Shown in pieces: positions 5,543 through 6,637 of a stretch of DNA of 6,637 nucleotides (position 1 is its first letter; every line of letters begins with the position of its first letter). The DNA comes from Acidobacteriaceae bacterium (GTDB taxonomy: Bacteria > Acidobacteriota > Terriglobia > Terriglobales > Acidobacteriaceae): NCBI GenBank assembly GCA_030040115.1, contig JASHUH010000478.1, positions 1 to 6,637 of the forward strand. The letters are read 5' to 3'. The translations under genes were made by a program, and so were the position numbers. The notes under the pieces were generated by a model. That model did not search any database, had not been told where the DNA came from, and worked only from the letters and a program-made list of their open reading frames with translations.

Positions 5543-6637
5543 ATGCAAGGGGCAGTTTCCAGCGCTAGCGCCACGGCCATTTCGAGTGCCCTGAGCGCTC
5601 AAGAAATGATCGAGATCTACCGGCTCATGTTCCTGTCCCGCCGGATCGATGACCGCGAGATCCTGCTCAAACGCCAGCAGAAAATCTATTTCCAGGTGTC
5701 GGGCGCAGGCCATGAGGCGCTCCAGGTGGGCGCGGCCTTGGCTTTGCGACCCGCTTACGACTGGTTCTTTCCCTATTACCGCGACCGCGCCCTCTGCCTT
5801 GCGCTGGGCGTGACGCCCTATGAAATGTTCCTGCAAGCTGCGGGCGCGGGCTCCGACCCGGCCAGCGGTGGACGTCAGATGCCCTCGCACTGGAGCAGCC
5901 GTCCTCTCCACATCGTCAGCACCTCTTCCTCGACGGCTACCCAGCTTCTCCATGCCGTCGGCTGTGCCGAGGCCGGCCGTTACTTCTCGCGACATCCCGA
6001 AGCCGCCCGCCAGCCCGGGGTCCCCGACGACAGGTCTTCGCCGCCGGAGCGGCCTGCCAAAGCCGATTACCGCGCGTTTCATGATGTCGAATTTCAGGGC
6101 GATGAGATAGCCCTCGCCTGCGTCGGCGAAGGCGCCACGTCGGAAGGCGAATTCTGGGAGGCGCTCAACACTTCCTCGAACGAAAAGCTGCCGGTGATCT
6201 TTTGCATCGAGGACAACGGTTACGCCATTAGCGTGCCCGTGGAGGTGAGCACCCCCGGCGGCAATATCTCGCGGTTGCTGGCCAATTTTCCCAATTTTTA
6301 CATTGCTGAAGTGGACGGCGCCGATCCCGTAGCCTGCCTGGCCGCATTTCAGGCCGCCGCCAGCCATTGCCGCGCCGGTTACGGCCCGGCTCTGGTCCAC
6401 GGCCATTGCATTCGCCCTTACGCTCACTCACTCTCCGATGACGACAAGCTCTACCGCTCCGCGGCCGAGCGCGAAGCCGACGCGCTACGGGACCCCATCC
6501 ATTGCATGCAAATGCGGCTCCTGCGCGAGGGAGTCCTGACCACCACCGCAATCAATGAGTTGGAGCAGTCGGTGGACCGCGAGGTCGCCGCAGCCGCTGA
6601 GCGCGCTTTAGCCGCTCCCCTGCCCAAGATCGAAGAC
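5543..6637 (+). CDS. 2-oxoacid dehydrogenase E1 alpha part (thiamine-diphosphate), C-terminus cut by window edge
   Basis: A 365-codon frame is open to the last base. It encodes the E1 alpha part of a pyruvate or branched-chain 2-oxoacid dehydrogenase, which decarboxylates the oxoacid on thiamine diphosphate and passes the acyl group to E2 lipoate. Visible motifs are SGAGHEALQVG (from 53), WFFPYYRDRA (74-83), SGGRQMPSHW, and the cofactor motif GEGATSEGEFWEALN (195-209) paired with EDNGYAIS (223-230). The usual GDG is GEG here and the usual NN is DN, with about 30 residues between. RPYAHSLSDDDKLYR (291-305) matches the loop equivalent to the phosphorylation loop of mitochondrial E1 alpha. A Pro- and Arg-rich insertion lies near 151-170. 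The ATG at 5543 is preceded by an in-frame TGA (5534-5536); GAGG at 5528-5531 is a distant ribosome site. The reading stays open where stand-alone alpha subunits end, so an alpha-beta fusion is likely but unproven. The product is cytoplasmic. Confidence 0.92.
   Translation, partial: MQGAVSSASATAISSALSAQEMIEIYRLMFLSRRIDDREILLKRQQKIYFQVSGAGHEALQVGAALALRPAYDWFFPYYRDRALCLALGVTPYEMFLQAAGAGSDPASGGRQMPSHWSSRPLHIVSTSSSTATQLLHAVGCAEAGRYFSRHPEAARQPGVPDDRSSPPERPAKADYRAFHDVEFQGDEIALACVGEGATSEGEFWEALNTSSNEKLPVIFCIEDNGYAISVPVEVSTPGGNISRLLANFPNFYIAEVDGADPVACLAAFQAAASHCRAGYGPALVHGHCIRPYAHSLSDDDKLYRSAAEREADALRDPIHCMQMRLLREGVLTTTAINELEQSVDREVAAAAERALAAPLPKIED

Noticed and set aside
5533..5568. 12-codon frame overlapping the E1 start, a possible leader peptide
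   Set aside because: Its GAGG site is too close to its ATG and better suits the E1 ATG. The codons show no repeated amino acid suggesting attenuation.
5264..6427. 387-residue minus-strand open frame
   Set aside because: It is antisense to the E1 dehydrogenase, whose cofactor motifs are unmistakable. No ribosome site or domain was seen for it.

Overview
This is a GC-rich bacterial segment with five complete protein genes and two genes cut by the window edges. The organism is most likely an acidobacterium or a relative. I infer this from the recalled style of the DUF255 protein (YLRSA-HQPVDW, then [11 protein letters not shown]), from the E1 dehydrogenase with GEG/EDNGYAIS motifs, and from the small secreted helical proteins. 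No database search was possible.

Layout. (1) Positions 1-2075, plus strand: a DUF255/YyaL-type thioredoxin-fold protein. Its true start lies upstream of the window. (2) Positions 2090-3675, minus strand: in transcription order, a MscS-family mechanosensitive channel, a ribbon-helix-helix antitoxin and a ParE/RelE-type toxin. The two toxin-antitoxin genes overlap by 13 bases. Three TACYT-led decamers, resembling an operator, lie just upstream of the antitoxin. The toxin and the DUF255 gene converge, with a perfect hairpin over the 14-base gap. (3) Positions 3676-4075: a 400-base divergent intergenic region with several inverted repeats and no convincing gene. (4) Positions 4076-5166, plus strand: two small predicted secreted proteins of unknown function. 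They share a gapless 43-residue helical module, so they look like diverged tandem paralogues. (5) Positions 5167-5542: a 376-base gap with a candidate promoter and three consecutive inverted repeats, including a perfect 13-bp one, probably the leader of the next gene. (6) Positions 5543-6637, plus strand: the alpha part of a thiamine-diphosphate 2-oxoacid dehydrogenase E1, open to the right edge and possibly an alpha-beta fusion.

The pieces do not form one pathway: a thioredoxin-fold protein, an osmotic safety valve, a toxin-antitoxin pair, a pair of envelope proteins and a central-carbon or branched-chain dehydrogenase. The least explained parts are the secreted paralogue pair and the structured leader before the E1 gene. 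I do not see a clearly new multi-gene system; those two are the best candidates for new biology.
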